Source: Neoechinorhynchus agilis
Taxonomy: Eukaryota > Acanthocephala
NCBI GenBank assembly: GCA_051530055.1
Contig: CM121341.1
Coordinates: 16,430,001-16,494,000, forward strand
DNA length: 64,000 nt
Reading direction: 5' to 3'
The notes under the pieces were generated by a model, which was not told where the DNA came from, did not search any database, and saw only the letters and a list, made by a program, of their open reading frames with translations. Position 1 is the first letter of the stretch; each line of letters begins with the position of its first letter. Both the position numbers and the translations under genes were made by a program. Positions 22,190 to 34,300 of the stretch are shown one piece after another.

Positions 22190-22695
22190 CTAAGACCGGA
22201 TTCGCCAGTTTTAAGCAAAATCTCCATTGTAGAAGTGTTGCGAGCGCTCCTATGATTCGGATTCGTGATTGCAAATCGAAACTTAGCAAAAGTACCTGTG
22301 CACTTCTGTACCAAATTAAATAGATATGAAACTCGACATGAATTCGACTTAGAAAACCAATGTCACCTTTCCAGATTTTCTTTTCTTTAATTTTTAAGTG
22401 CCATCTGAAGCGTCAAATTAAACGCTGAATCGTCATCGGGCGTTGGCTTGAAGCCGAAACTTAGTGTTAAAGTAGTGAGAAATAATAAAGTTATGTAGCT
22501 TTTTCGCAATGAAAGTTCGTTAGCGAAAACAATGCTCTTTGCAGATTGTATACGAAATCATTTCCGCTCAAGCGAAAACATTTCCCAGTGTTGGGCATGT
22601 CAAAAACATTTGTTTTTTATAAATATGTTTATTACTTTATCTGCGAAATTTCAGTGAAATAAAACATAATTTTTAAGAAATAACAGTAAAAACTG
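22190..22695. pseudogene. Gene X head plus flank, copy E
   Basis: Near-identical in places to 16900-17230 and 34100-34400: AAGCGTCAAATTAAACGCT, GGGCGTTGGCTTGAAGCC and TTATGTAGCTTTTTCGCAATG. It contains the start of gene X (minus orientation) and the spacer that separates it from the RNF19-like tail, but not the tail itself. It stops where the non-LTR element at 22700 begins. Confidence 0.7.
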
Positions 22696-22699
22696 TCGC

Positions 22700-23640
22700 C
22701 TTTATTAAAATTTACAAGTTTTGGAAGATAATGTTCGGTGGAGCAGCGGGACCTCTTTGCTATATCTGAAACCAGCTGAAGGGAGATTCTCCGAGGGCCC
22801 GAACGTTTCGATCCCGAAAGGCACAAAATGGAAAATCTCCTTCAGCTCAGCGTATTTTGCCGCTTTTGACGCTCCGCTGCGGTGCAGGTTGCATCCCACA
22901 AGAGGCACTTCCCTTGGCTCCAAGGGAAGACTGACACACCATCTGGGCGCTTACCATCAGACTAGCAGAATGTTTATGTGGGTCAGGGCTCCACTCAGGA
23001 TCGCGTTGATTTCGGCATGTTTATGCGACCACCCGGCTGACCGAATGCAAATGATGGAGCATTTAATCCTTTGGCGTCTACTTGCGAGCCGCAGCGACAT
23101 TCGTGTTGGAAGCAGATGGGAGCACCCAATCTCAAAGAGAAAGCTACCCGGAATGTTTCATTGTCCAAAAGAGTCCCCAACTTTTCGGCCGGGATAGCTA
23201 CCAGCCAGGCGCCGGACCCTTGCATCGAGCAAGCCATGAGTCGCGCACGTGACCTATCTGCCAGTTTGTGTAGAAGTGATATGTGAACACTGCTTTTGGC
23301 ACTTCTGGGGTGTTGTGGCTTGTCCTACTTTAGAGGTCCATAAGGAGAGAGCATTATTAAAATGCTCTTCGTTGGACTCCGGATAGATCTTAAGGGAGTT
23401 CTCTCGACTAGCCGAAACCAAAGAAAGAAAGGCCGGCAATGCGACGTTCTCCATGAGTCTGAATCCTGAACTTCCGTGGTTTGAAGGTAACGTCACTTGT
23501 TTCCACGAGGAATGGTTGAAATCGATATTGACGATTTGGCTGAGCTTATTCCGAAGAAGATCATCCCGACTCGATAGATCATCATTGCACGTGAAGGCGG
23601 GTGCAGATCTCTTGTTCTTTAGAGACGGCAATCGATTGAT
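22700..23640 (-). mobile_element. Non-LTR retrotransposon 3' half (RT-RLE type)
   Basis: Read on the minus strand, the order is the post-RT linker (SWKQVTLPSNHGSSGFRLME, NVALPAFLSLVSASR), then GSGAWLVAIPAEKLGTLLDN and RLGAPICFQHECRCGSQVD with its zinc-binding Cys/His, then nuclease-domain remnants near 22910 and FHFVPFGIETFG near 22830. This is a well-populated invertebrate element family in which a PD-(D/E)xK-type nuclease follows the reverse transcriptase. Frames are broken, so this is a dead 5'-truncated copy. Confidence 0.75.
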
Positions 23641-23785
23641 GAAAACGCGAGAGAGCGCGCGAATGTTACTCAGTAAATTTATTTTAAAACATTTGCTCCG
23701 CTCATTTGAAAGGTTCGTTGATTTTACGACGCAATATTGTGAGAGCGAATCGATAAATTAATCGCTATAGCACCAAAATATATAC

Positions 23786-24097
23786 ATGAACAACATTTTT
23801 ACAACAACCTTCGAAGAGCGACTTAGAAATTATGGTAACGATAGCAATAATTTTAACAGCAATAGAAATCGAAATTTAGGACGGAGGGCGGACAACTCCT
23901 TAATGCATGTAAAAACATTAATACGAAAGACGCCAAATTATTGCCGAATTATGATCACGGATCCCTCAAATATACAAAACTTGAACTTATATAATATTAG
24001 CAGAGCATCGAATTTTCAAAGAATTCGCAGATACGTACATTGTGTTTTAAGAAACGTCTTGAAAATCTATAAGTCATTTCGGTTCAGGAATGATTGA
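23786..24097 (+). CDS. Unrecognised Asn/Arg-rich ORF, doubtful
   Basis: An ATG at 23786 opens 103 codons (MNNIFTTTFEERLRNYGNDS), rich in Asn and Arg, ending VLKIYKSFRFRND. It is flanked by a diverged direct repeat (ATTTGCTCCGCTCATTTGAAAGG near 23690, ATTTGCTTCGCTTATTTGAAAGA near 24103). No family seen; the flanking repeats make a mobile origin as likely as a gene. Confidence 0.25.
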   Translation: MNNIFTTTFEERLRNYGNDSNNFNSNRNRNLGRRADNSLMHVKTLIRKTPNYCRIMITDPSNIQNLNLYNISRASNFQRIRRYVHCVLRNVLKIYKSFRFRND

Positions 24098-24267
24098 AAA
24101 TATTTGCTTCGCTTATTTGAAAGATGATCTTGAATGATTCGCCTTTTGACGTCCCTATTTTTTTGTCAGAATGACAGAAATTCGTCCAATATTTTTTTGC
24201 TTAATTTCTTAGGTTTCATTTTTAAAATATATTCGCATATAAATCACAATCTCAATACAAATGTCTC

Positions 24268-24530
24268 TTGACTGCTCGATTCTTAAAGCAATCATTGAGT
24301 AAGGCCTGTTTATTTAGATATATAAACGCTCAAAGTTCCACTGCCCTCGAGGATGCATACAGCATTCCATTTCTAAATTGCACAACTGATTCTCCGGTAA
24401 AAATTATTAGTTGCACTTGGGTGCTGAACCATTTTCCAACCTCGGTTGAAGCTTCTGCAGTGCTTGGTCTGAAGGCACCAGTTGTCTCAATGGCGAGAGG
24501 TCGGAAAATGTATATCGGCGGATGAGTCAT
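24268..24530 (-). mobile_element. Probable non-LTR element C-terminal fragment
   Basis: The minus frame reads IYIFRPLAIETTGAFRPSTA, which fits the FVPFGVETLGAFG block of the RT-RLE elements elsewhere in this window, followed by unrelated residues. About 65 codons, weakly supported. Confidence 0.35.
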
Positions 24531-24674
24531 TTGTATTTCTCTCCTTTTTAGTCTTTCTCTCTTTACGCCACTTCACCAGCCCCTAAAACTGCAAGGAACA
24601 AGTTGCTCTTAACAGGTCTTTGTCTAAAAGAGAATTTCTAAAAATTAGTCCATTACCGGTTGAAGATAACAAAA

Positions 24675-25461
24675 ATGGGAAACGAAAATTCATCACAATT
24701 CAAACTTCGAAAAGACAAACTCTATGTTCCAGATTGGAATGCGAATGGATTGGAAAATGAATTAAATATACCAAGCCTTTCGCTAAGCCGTAATGTGGAT
24801 GTAAGGGAAGGATCTACAAGCCGAGCAGAAGAATATTTGACGGATATGGGAAGTAGAACAACTCAAGTTCTTCTTTGGTCCGATTTTGATTACCATCAAA
24901 TCGGAAAAGTAGCTCATCTTTCAGCTAATCGAGTATTTGATCTGCATCGTGATTTTCTTTTGCTTTCCTCTATCTCCAAACAGACAAAAAACGATGGAAT
25001 CTATGTGAGTCGATCGCAGTTCATCCAAAAATTTGTCGAAAAAATATGCGACCCAGAATTAAGTCTTCGGGATCCAGATCGCATCCCATCAAGTTATAGA
25101 AATCTTTCATGTCAAAAAGCTAAATCCGCAGGGACGTAAAACATGAGGCCAAATATTTTCGTTCCTGTGCACTAGACAGAAAGCCGGACATCTTTTCGAT
25201 CATTTCGACAATGACATGGACGGTAATATCAATTTTTGTCAACTTGTTTGTGCCTTTGTGAGTGTTCAAGACGGATTGGACGATATCATGAAACAAACGG
25301 CCATCAATGCTCTCCTTGCACTTAAAAAACGAACCGACGCATTGGATCGTCAAAATGAAGCTGATTGGCTGATTAAAGTAATTAAAGAAGATAGTGAAAA
25401 TGATAAGAACTCAATCGAAGAGATGGTTATGTCATTTATACCAAGGACAGTTGATTTGTGA
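24675..25461 (+). CDS. EF-hand protein with N-terminal myristoylation signal
   Basis: The ATG at 24675 gives MGNENSSQFKLRKDKLYVPD. Gly at position 2 with Ser at 6 is a typical N-myristoylation signal, as in neuronal calcium sensors and calcineurin B. Exon 1 runs to about 25138. A GT-AG intron of about 40 nt joins AKSAGT to QKAGHLFDHFDNDMDGNINF. The loop DNDMDGNINFCQ is a good calcium-binding EF-hand (D-x-D-x-D-G). A second helix pair (QVLLWSDFDYHQIGKVAHLS) is a degenerate hand. It ends SFIPRTVDL with TGA at 25461; about 245 residues in all. A membrane-tethered calcium sensor is inferred; the precise subfamily is not recognised. Confidence 0.7.
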
Positions 25462-26180
25462 ACACAAATAAGACATTTTATTTGAAAACCAAACCAAATA
25501 GCCATAACATTAAAGTTTTGATTCGGCTAACGAAAATAAATATTGCGAAATGAAAAAAGGGAAAATTGAAACTCAGGTACTGAATGGGAGATAAAATTCC
25601 TTACATCGTGTTAATTATGGATTCGTTAATCCAGGTATTATCACATCAATGAGTTGCCATTCTAGAATGGATTCTATGGGTAACTCTTGAACAAGAGGAG
25701 CAAGCGTCAGTGTTGCTACGCTGCCAATCGGTCGGTGTCATCGGCTCCTCGGCGATCTTATTAAACAATCGGGTCAACTACTATTCTTGATTTCAGTTCT
25801 TGGCCTTCCAGAGTTCCATTGCTTTATCATCAGAACGGGTTGCTTTTTCCTTCTTCATTTGGTTGGTGGATTGTCGATTGATTTCTCAAGCAAATTTTAT
25901 CTTTTCGATCGTCGTTACCTTAGGAATTTACGAGTTTGAAAACAAAAATTGTTTTTGACCAATATTTTCGGAGTTTTTGCTTCTTCAGGATCCTGAAAAA
26001 ACACACGCAATCTACAAAAGTAAAGTTAGAACAAATTCAGTGAGGAAGTCAACTCATCCCTTTGGTTAAGCACAATAACGCGTCGCACATCGGTCATCTA
26101 GTTTCAATGATTCTCTCGCTCGATACTTCACGGCTGTCGAAAGCTTTATTCCATGACCTCATGGGTTGAACCCTTTTATT
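25462..26180. other. Intergenic, nothing recognised
   Basis: No frame with recognisable similarity. The right part grades into LINE 3' sequence. Confidence 0.35.
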
Positions 26181-26189
26181 TGTTGATTC

Positions 26190-28838
26190 ACAAAGAACAG
26201 GAACCATGTACCTTTGGGTCCTCATAAACAGTCGAGTTCTGATTGGAAAATGAAACTGGCTATTGATTTTAAAGTGGATTACGAGTCCGGGCGAGCGGCA
26301 ATATCCGGTCGGGTTGGAAGGTCCGTTCTGGTGGAAATTGGTGGTTATTGTTTGCCTCAGCACTTGTGAGGCCGGTGTTTCCTCAGGTTCATTTCAAGTT
26401 ATGATATCCGAGAAGATTGGGCAGCAAACAAAAAGGAACGTAGATATAGAGAGGTGCGATGTCGAGGGAGAATGAAACGATTTATAATTGCGAGTGTTGT
26501 GCTCGTGTGAAAAGGGAGCGATATGTGGTAGAAATTGTGGTGGTAGGGTTGATAGGCGTTTTGTTTGCTTTATGAAAATGGTATAAAGGTATTCAACGAG
26601 AGGATTAAAGTCAGCTTTGCATATTTTAGATGCTCTTTTATGAAGCATTTCAAGACGACGTATTTGAGATTTGCATAAGTTGCAAAAGACGGGATAACCG
26701 CGAGGGAGGGTAAAATAAAGCTGTAGTAAAATTTGTAGAGATCGGTTGAAGGGATTTCTAAATGTCGGAGGCGTTTGAGGAGATAAATTTTAAGGGTGTT
26801 GAGCTCGAGGGAGAGAGTGATGTGCGAGTCCCATTTCAAATTTGATTGAAATTGGATACCCAGAATTCTTAGAGAGGTTACTCGTAGGATGTCATTTAGA
26901 AGCTCAGGGGAGAATGTGGGGTTGCAGGAGAATGAGGAGATCATTTCGAAGAATTTAGAGAAATTCAGGTGGGGTTTGTGATTGGTGCAGAAATCTTTTA
27001 TGTGTGTGATTTCGTTAGAGGTTAAGGAGAGGGAGAGGTGTGGTGGTGAATGGGTGAGATCGTCGGCGTATAAGAGGAGTTTAGAGTGAGAGGAAAGAGG
27101 TTTGAGGTGGTCTAGGAAAATGATAGAGAAGTGGTGACAACACAGCACTTCGAGGAACGCCTTTGGTGAGGGATAGGCTGGTAGAAGAAGTAGAACGGCA
27201 GCGAATGTATTGTTTGCTATTGTGAAGATAAGATTCGAGCCAGCGGATCTGCCACAAGTGGAGACCAAAATCATAGCACGCCCGGAGAAGGAGTGAGTGG
27301 TCCACTGAGTCGAAAGCTTCAGGTAAATCACGTTGAATGAGACGGGTGACGTGGGAGGGACTATTGTCGAGGTTGCGTAGAAGAATGTCATAAATGCAAA
27401 GTAGGGCATCTACTGCAGAAAATTTGGGTCGGAAGCCAAATTGTAGGGACGGTAACTTTTCGCGGAGAAGTGAAAGAAGGTGAGATTTAAAACATCTTTC
27501 GATGATTTTTGAAAGAGTGGGAAGAATGGAAATTGGACGGAATGATTCGGTGGAAATAGGATATCCTTTTTGAACAAGGATAACTTTAGCAGTTGTGGGT
27601 CGATGAGTTCGGAGATGATGTAGTGAAGAGCACAGTGTGGGATTTCGGATTGAGAGGACGAATTTCGAGGTATTTCCTTGAGATGCTGCAGTACTTCGTA
27701 TGACGAAACTAAAGGAAATATCGGCGAATTGACAAAAGTTTCAGGTGCGGGCGTGAAAGATTGTGGTGTGTCTATTGTGAAGCAGTGATTGTAAATTGAG
27801 TCAGGGCAGGGTTCTGATAAATGGAATCTAGAACCTGTTTAAATTCGGTGGAAGTCAAATTAGGGAAGGGATCCGGGTGGTGTAGACCAAGAGAGTCCGT
27901 GACGGCCAGCCACCATGTGAATTGCTACCCGAACGAATTTTAGAGGAACGAAAGATTTTGCGGACGATAAGCATTTTGTTAGAGCTATTTGTGAACGTGG
28001 AAAGTCTGGGTGGTTATTGCGGTGGGCCTCAGAAGATTGCTTTTGAAGAAGTTTGTCCAGGGGGTTGCGGTTGGGGATCCTAATTAATTTCTTGGGAATT
28101 GCCGAAGCTTGGGATTTTTCTATGACTGAGGTTAGGGAGGACATGACCAATGTAGGGCCATTTGTGTTGTCAGCGTGGTATGCACGAATATTAGAGTTCA
28201 ACAATTTTATAAAATTGTGGATGTGATGATACTTTTATCCCAGACGGGTAAACAGGGACATTTTATACGCTGATCTGGGATGGAATGAGTAATGATGGAG
28301 GGGTAATAAGGGCAGAAGAGTGGTCAGAGTTCGCGGAGGGAGTTTAGAGGCGGATGAGTAGGCGTCGATATTTGTGAACACTTTGTCAATGTGAGCGTCA
28401 AGACGAATTGGGAAGTCAATAAGTTGACGCAACTCGGAAAAAGGGTAGAAGATGAAATATATTATTGAAGTCCCATGCAATTAAGAAATGGTGCGAAATT
28501 GGGGAGTTTATGAACTCCATCATAGATTCAATTTGGAACAGGGAGGACTCAGGTTGAGAATGCGGAGGACGATAGACGCCAGCAATGGTGAATTCTCTAA
28601 GGCCATTTCTTAGAGGAGCTGAGAATTGGTCTGCGATGAATTCTAAATCGGGGTTTTGAGAAGAGCTTGTAGGAGATAAAGAGTAAGGTAATGATTACCG
28701 TACGTAAATTGAGACCCCCCTCCTGGGCGGTCACCGCGGTGTGTATGGAAGGAAGAGTACCCGGGAAGGATGGCTGAATCGCTGTTAAACAGGGTAAGCC
28801 ACTTTTCTGTTAAGATGACGCCGTGGGACAGTGAATAG
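26190..28838 (-). mobile_element. LINE (CR1/L2/Jockey-like), copy 1
   Basis: Minus strand from right to left: endonuclease remnants (TEKWLTLFNSDSAILPGYSS near 28780), then reverse transcriptase with LSLTKGVPRSAVLSPLLY near 27170, YADDLTHSPPHLSLSL near 27070 and ILGIQFQSNLKWDSHIT near 26860, then a maturase-like tail to about 26580 and a 3' untranslated part shared with 52310-52440. Apurinic-type endonuclease plus RT is the CR1/L2/Jockey layout. The copy is 5'-truncated at 28838 where the LTR fossil begins, and has several frame breaks. Related copies: 30796-31450, 35875-37610, 42240-42590 and 52310-53030. Confidence 0.8.
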
Positions 28839-28840
28839 TG

Positions 28841-30795
28841 TGACCGAGTCGCTAGTAGACATGTTCTATATTCTACACAAAACCGAACACACACACCTAC
28901 ACATATACGCGCATGCAGTTACTACTGTTTATCACCCGATCGATGGCATGATGGCATCATGCCCACTATAACATTTCGCCTTTTTTCTTCCTCAATAGCC
29001 ATCGTATGGCAGTTTGGGCTTCCTCCGAATCCTTTGACTCCTGCGCGGCATAATCTTGATTTCTTCGACTGGTTCTTTCACTGACTGTTGTGGATTTTCT
29101 TCATCGTTTTCTACTTCTAAATCCACCATCTTTTTAATAAGCCTTTTCTCCCCGGCATCTTCGTTTCCCTTTTTCTCCACATCTATACTCTCATTGGTCG
29201 TTATATCCTCAACTTCTCTATGCCTGATGTAATCCGCATGACAGCGTCGCTCTTGGCCATTCTCTTCTTCGAGCTGGTACGAAACAGGTCCTTGAACTTT
29301 CGTGATGCAGCCGCTTCTCCATTTATCTTTTCGCTCATGCTTAAACCATACCGGCTCCTCATGTTTTAACGTGACCAACCTATTTCCCACTGCCGATTTC
29401 TCCTCTCTGGCTCGAATTTTCTCTTCGACTCTTGCTTGTGTGCTTGGTTTCATATTGTCAAATATCGTCCGTAAGCGTCGACCAAACATTAGCTCCGCCG
29501 GTGTAATTCCCGTCGTTGTGTGAGGAGTGTTCCTATACGTGTACAAGAATTGGTCCACGTTTTCCATCTTTATTCCTTTTCCGGATATCCATGTTCGTCG
29601 TTTCAGCGTTCTTATGAACCTCTCGGCTAAGCCGTTAGTTCTAGGATGATATGGACTAGCTTTTATATGTTTGATTTAAAATTCGCTGCAAAACCTTGAA
29701 AACTCATTCGAAATAAACTGTGGCCCATTGTCTGACACAATTGATTTCGGTGCCCCGAATCTGCAGAAACACCTCCTTAGACATCGTATGACTTGCGTGG
29801 TCGTCGAATTTCGACCTAGCAACCATACCTCTGGCCATTTTATGTTCGTATCGACCAGAATTAGGTATGTATCGCCATTTACTGGCCCCGACAAGTCAAA
29901 GTGTACTCTTTCCCATGGTTCTGCAGGCCAATACCAACTTAATAAAGGTACTTCCCTTTTGTTTTGCCTATTTGTTTGGCACAGTTCACACATCGCGATC
30001 ATTTGTCTGATCTCTTCCTCCATCTTAGGCCAAAACACATAATACCGACTCATTGCAATCATTGCATCCCTTCCGGCGTGTCCTGCATGTAGGCGATCCA
30101 ATACGCACCTTCTCAAATAACCAAGTCTTTGATTCTATCATCCACGGCTTTCAACTCATCATCAATCTCTTTTGAGAAAAAGTTGCATCCTCTTGCAGCT
30201 CCTCGCAAATCAGCCACCCATTGTGCATGTGTTTCGCCTTCTTGTTTATTTTTCGAATTGAAAATGTACCTGGCCAATATTTCCGGCACCTCAGCTTTGT
30301 AATATTCTTCCACTAGCCGGATAATATCCTTATATGCGAACTTCGCTATCTCCTGTGCTGCCGTCAATTTTTAAATCAGCTTGTATGTTTCGGCACCGAC
30401 CCATGCAAGCATATTTGCCTTTTTGGTTCCATCTTCGATCACTCCATTAGCTTCCATATACTGGTTCATTTGTTCAACATATTCTGCCCAATCCTCTTGC
30501 TCCGGCTCGTATCGTCTGAATGCATTTATCCCTCTCCTCTGTCCATGTGCATCCAATTCGCCTTTTCCGTGCATTGATTTCATGAGCTCCATCATTGCTG
30601 CGTTCTGCTGCTCTTGCTGCTTCTGTTGCTGCTGCATCCACTCCCTCATCATGTTCGCTCGATCCATTATGATCTGCTGCAACATTTGAGCACCCTCGTC
30701 GCCAAATGTGACCGAGTCGCTAGTAGACATGTTCTATATTCTACACAAAACCGAACACCGATCGATGGCATGACGACATCATGCCCACTATAACA
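28841..30795 (-). mobile_element. LTR retrotransposon fossil (Ty3/gypsy-like)
   Basis: Short terminal repeats at 28841-28973 and 30709-30795 share TGACCGAGTCGCTAGTAGAC and CCCACTATAACA, giving TG...CA ends. Inside, on the minus strand, lie a gag-like part (30113-30730) and an integrase with its zinc-binding and catalytic regions (about 29676-30116) and C-terminal tail (28992-29567). The element is not whole and is broken. The shared parts of the terminal repeats are nearly identical, so the insertion is fairly young. It lies between two LINE pieces. Confidence 0.8.
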
Positions 30796-31450
30796 GTGAG
30801 CGTCAACACGAGTTGGAAAGTCAATAAGTTGACGCAACTCGGAGAAGGGTCGAAGAGGAAATAGTTTATTGAAGTCTCCAGCAATTGAGAAATGGTGTGA
30901 ATTTGTTTAGTTTATGAGCTCCATCATAGAGTCAATTTGGAGCAAAGAGGACAAAGACGAGAGACAAGAGGGTGATAGACGCCAGCAATGGTGAATTCTC
31001 TAATGCCATTTCTCTGTGATGAGTTCTAGATCGTGGTTTTGTAAAGAGGTCATGAGAGATAAAAAGTATGGTAGCGATTGTCGTAAGCCCTCCTGGACGG
31101 TCCTCGCGGTATGTATGGAAGGAAGAGTACCCCTGAAGGATATCTGAATCGCTGTTGAAGGGGGTAAGCCACATTTCTGTTAAGATGACTACGTCGGCTT
31201 TTGAGGTAGATGAAATCAGTGAAATTTCATCTAGTTTATGAAAGAGGCTACGAGTATCGGAGTAGAATACGGCGGGGAAGGGAATTTGGATTTCGGAAAA
31301 CCGGGGGTGGAAATGAGGGAGATTTGGGTTGCGTTGCTTGTTGCGGGTGGAGGATTAAGGGAGGAATCGTTACAAGATGCTGATATAGAACGATTGATTA
31401 ACAAAAAAGAGAGAAGTCCGGGGGCGAATCGAAAATTTGAGTTGAAATGA
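30796..31450 (-). mobile_element. LINE (CR1/L2/Jockey-like), copy 2, endonuclease region
   Basis: Repeats the region 28390-28830 of copy 1 (GTCAATAAGTTGACGCAACTC, CACTTTTCTGTTAAGATGAC-like) and continues further 5'. It is thus a second copy, not the continuation of copy 1 on the other side of the LTR element. The minus frame shows LFNSDSDILQGYSSFHTYRE near 31130. Confidence 0.65.
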
Positions 31451-31975
31451 GTTGAAGAAATGAGCTTGGTGTTGAGTTTTTGTATAGATCAGCTACATAA
31501 CTTTAGCTTTTTTCTTTGAGTGAATATCATGAAACTTCAAACTTTATTGTTCTTCTTTAAAAAAATGTCAATTATGTTCTATGTTTTGGACCGATCAAAA
31601 GCTCCTTTGTCTAAGTACCCACAGAAATCGCTTTAATTTCTTTATGAAGAGACTTTTTATGCTTTAGAAAATTCAAATTTTTTTATGAGCGTGTTAGTGG
31701 AATAGAAGGATATAGATTATCTGAGGATCTTATAGCTCAATTATTATAAGACGAAATAAAGTTTTTCAATAAACAAGAAAAGTTCATCGGTATTAGAAAC
31801 ATTAAAATGTAAAAAGCAACTAAACAAAGATGCTGTTTTTGAGTAGTAGAGCGATAATTATTTACTTGATTTGGGAAAAAGAGTGTTTAATGTAGAAGAG
31901 CTGGGAGATTGACCTTTGTGATTTTACGGGCGCCGGTGGAGTTGCACGTAACCAAAGAAGCTGGGAAGTCGCTTA
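31451..31975. other. Intergenic, nothing recognised
   Basis: AT-rich, without frames or repeats that I can place. Confidence 0.4.
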
Positions 31976-31987
31976 CTCTTTGATTTT

Positions 31988-32665
31988 TTGGGATGGGGGA
32001 GATGTTCGTGGGTTCCCCCGATTGAAATCAAAGACACAATTCCGTACTCTCTCGAAATCCCTGGAGGTGCCGCCAGTGCAGCGGAAGGGAGGAAGGTACG
32101 AAAATATAGGGATTTAGAGAGGCCCAACTATTTTGTCCCCTTCGGAGTAAAGACGTATGGAGCGCTTGGCAGCTCGGCACTCACTCTGCTCAAGGATCTC
32201 CCGAAGAAATTGAAAGAAACGACCGGCAACACACGAGCAGGTCTATTCCTGCGACAAAATATCTCGCTCCCAGTACAACGAGGCAATGCTGCTAGCGTGA
32301 TAGCGACAGCCGAGGAAGGAGAGAAGCTCCAATTTTGCAGACAGTGGTGGTTGTATCAGATCTTAACCCCGTCACCCCGTTCAGAGTTGTTTAAAAGAAA
32401 ACCGGATCTTCTTCGGAAAAAAAATAAACAATGCATAAGCTGCCTCAATAATTGCTTGCCACGAATGAATCTCTCCCTCAACCTTTCCAAAACCTTGTGC
32501 ATTTTTAAAACTAGGTCCTGCCGTGTCCGCAGGGATCTAAAAATATTTTTTAACAATTTAGTTGACCCCCACAATATTGCGAGCTCTTACGCCAGCACTC
32601 CATTAAAAATGCGAGTGCTTGGTCACATGTTCACTGTCAACCTTGCAATAGGAATCCTTTGGTGA
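31988..32665 (+). mobile_element. Non-LTR retrotransposon 3' fragment (RT-RLE type)
   Basis: The forward frame reads YFVPFGVKTYGALG, TTGNTRAGLFLRQNISLPVQ and RGNAASVIATAEEGEKL, the C-terminal block of the element family. A diverged, frame-broken copy with the same EEGEKL ending lies inverted at 50880-51184. The following 300 nt hold no further recognisable domain. Confidence 0.7.
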
Positions 32666-32884
32666 TTGAAATTTTTTTAAGCTTTTAGCTAAACCACCCA
32701 CTATTATTTTTTCATTGCCATGAAAAATGACTTCTACAGTTTCACCTTTTAAATGCGAATTTGCTTTGGTAAATATTTCGCTCTGCCAAGGTCTTTGCGA
32801 ATCGACAACATCAATGGGGACTCGCTAGTTTCAGGATATTTCTAGCTTTTTGTCTTAAATCAATCGCTCCTGTCGACCTTAGCA

Positions 32885-33456
32885 CTCAAATTCGCGATGT
32901 CGGTGGATACTTCGGGTGGACACGGTCACGTCTGTCGCCAGTCCGGTGGCGGGTATGCTCGCCACGCCGAAATTAACTCGGTGATTATTCGAGCCCTCAA
33001 TACGACACACGCACCGAATCTGCTCGAACCGAGTCACCTCTGCAGACTCGACGGTCGAAGACCGGATGGGGAAACTGTGTTCCCGTGGCGAGAAGGGAAA
33101 TCCCTTCTCTGGGACGCTACTTGTGTGGACACCCTTACTCTGTCCAATCTAAGACATTCCTCAAGGCGCGAAGGAGGTGCTGCAATTGCCGCAGAGGAAC
33201 TTAAGCGCGGGAAGTACGCGGAGCTCTTGAGGGCACATCACTTCGTCCCTTTCGGCGTTGAGACGCTCGGTGCCTTCGGTGCTGAGGCCAAGAACTTTGC
33301 GGCGGATCTTTCAAGGAAGATGAGGATCGCAACCGGAGAACCAAGAGCAGGAACGTTCTTCCTGCAAAGCATAGGTCACGCGATTCAGCGCGGCAACGCT
33401 GCAAGTGTCCTTGCGACGGTGCCGAGTGGTAAAGAGATGGATCTGGGAAGTTTGTG
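32885..33456 (+). mobile_element. Non-LTR retrotransposon nuclease domain, best-preserved copy
   Basis: A single open frame reads GGHGHVCRQSGGGYARHAEI (zinc-binding and RH part), then RRPDGETVFPWREGKSLLWD (the PD...D nuclease signature), HHFVPFGVETLGAFG, TGEPRAGTFFLQSIGHAIQR and GNAASVLATVPSGKEMD with a stop at 33456. This is the restriction-like endonuclease end of an RT-RLE element. It is 5'-truncated, with no RT attached. It abuts composite copy B. Confidence 0.8.
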
Positions 33457-33689
33457 AAATATACATCTTTGCTTGAAAATTTTTTTTGGTAATGGATTGA
33501 AATCCCGAAAAGAAATTTTAGAGGTTGCGTCTAATGGGCCTAACAAAGTTCAGAAAAAATTCGCAAGCGTGACTACGAGGGCGAATGAATAACGCTGGAA
33601 AATTTATGGCGCGATTTTACATTTTTACAACTTCCAACTTTTTTGTAAAGTTACTTAAAATCAGTTCTATGATTCTTCATTTTCATGTC

Positions 33690-34300
33690 GTTATTTATTT
33701 CATGCTAAAATTAGAGCAGGGAACAATTCCATATTTTTGATAACCCAGTAACACAGTTCGGCCTTTTCTTTCCAAATCGAGAAGGTTGTGTCAGTGGCTG
33801 GTAAAATGAGTTCGCCGTTTAAATCAACCGATTTATTCTGAACGGAATAAATCGTTAATTTTCTCGGACAATACCATTCTTTAAAAAGGACGGTTGATAT
33901 TTCGATTATTTTTATTAGCATTTCTCCTAATGCTAATAACAGTTTTTGTGTGGCCACATTAAACAAGTAAAACTCTCTCGAAAAAGTGTTGACAGCGTTA
34001 CTTGGATTCGGATTCGCGATTGCGATCAAAACTTAGTAAAACGAAAAGGTTCAGTGCTGCTACTTCACTGAAGCAAACGTTCTCCATGGAAGCGTCGCGA
34101 GAGCTCCTTGAATTCGCATTCGCAATTGAAACTTTGCAAAAGTTCTTGTACGTTTTAGTGCCAAATGTAAAATTCGAAATCTATTCGACTTCAAAAAACC
34201 AATATCACATTTTCAGATTTTCTTTTATTTTTAAGTGCCCTCTGAAGCGTCAAATTAAACGCTTAAATCGTCATCGGGCGTTGGCTTGAAGCCGAAACTT
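33690..34300 (-). pseudogene. Gene X, copy B (best preserved; may be a live gene part)
   Basis: Minus strand: LQRALKNKRKSENVILVF near 34240, then an uninterrupted frame 34029-33700 with EFYLFNVATQKLLLALGEML, KEWYCPRKLTIYSVQNKS and VDLNGELILPATDTTFSIWK, ending ELFPALILA and TGA. Copies A, C, D and E are all more damaged or truncated. The sequence reads like a real protein, but I do not recognise the family. Whether this copy is functional or a young pseudogene cannot be told here. Confidence 0.5.

Noticed and set aside
30381-30689. Cys/Ser-rich forward frame of 102 codons
   Set aside because: Antisense shadow of the LTR fossil's gag-like part.
33690-34300. Gene X as a histone or ribosomal protein gene because of its basic start
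   Set aside because: Only a short basic run (LKNKRKSEN) supports it; the remainder matches neither family.
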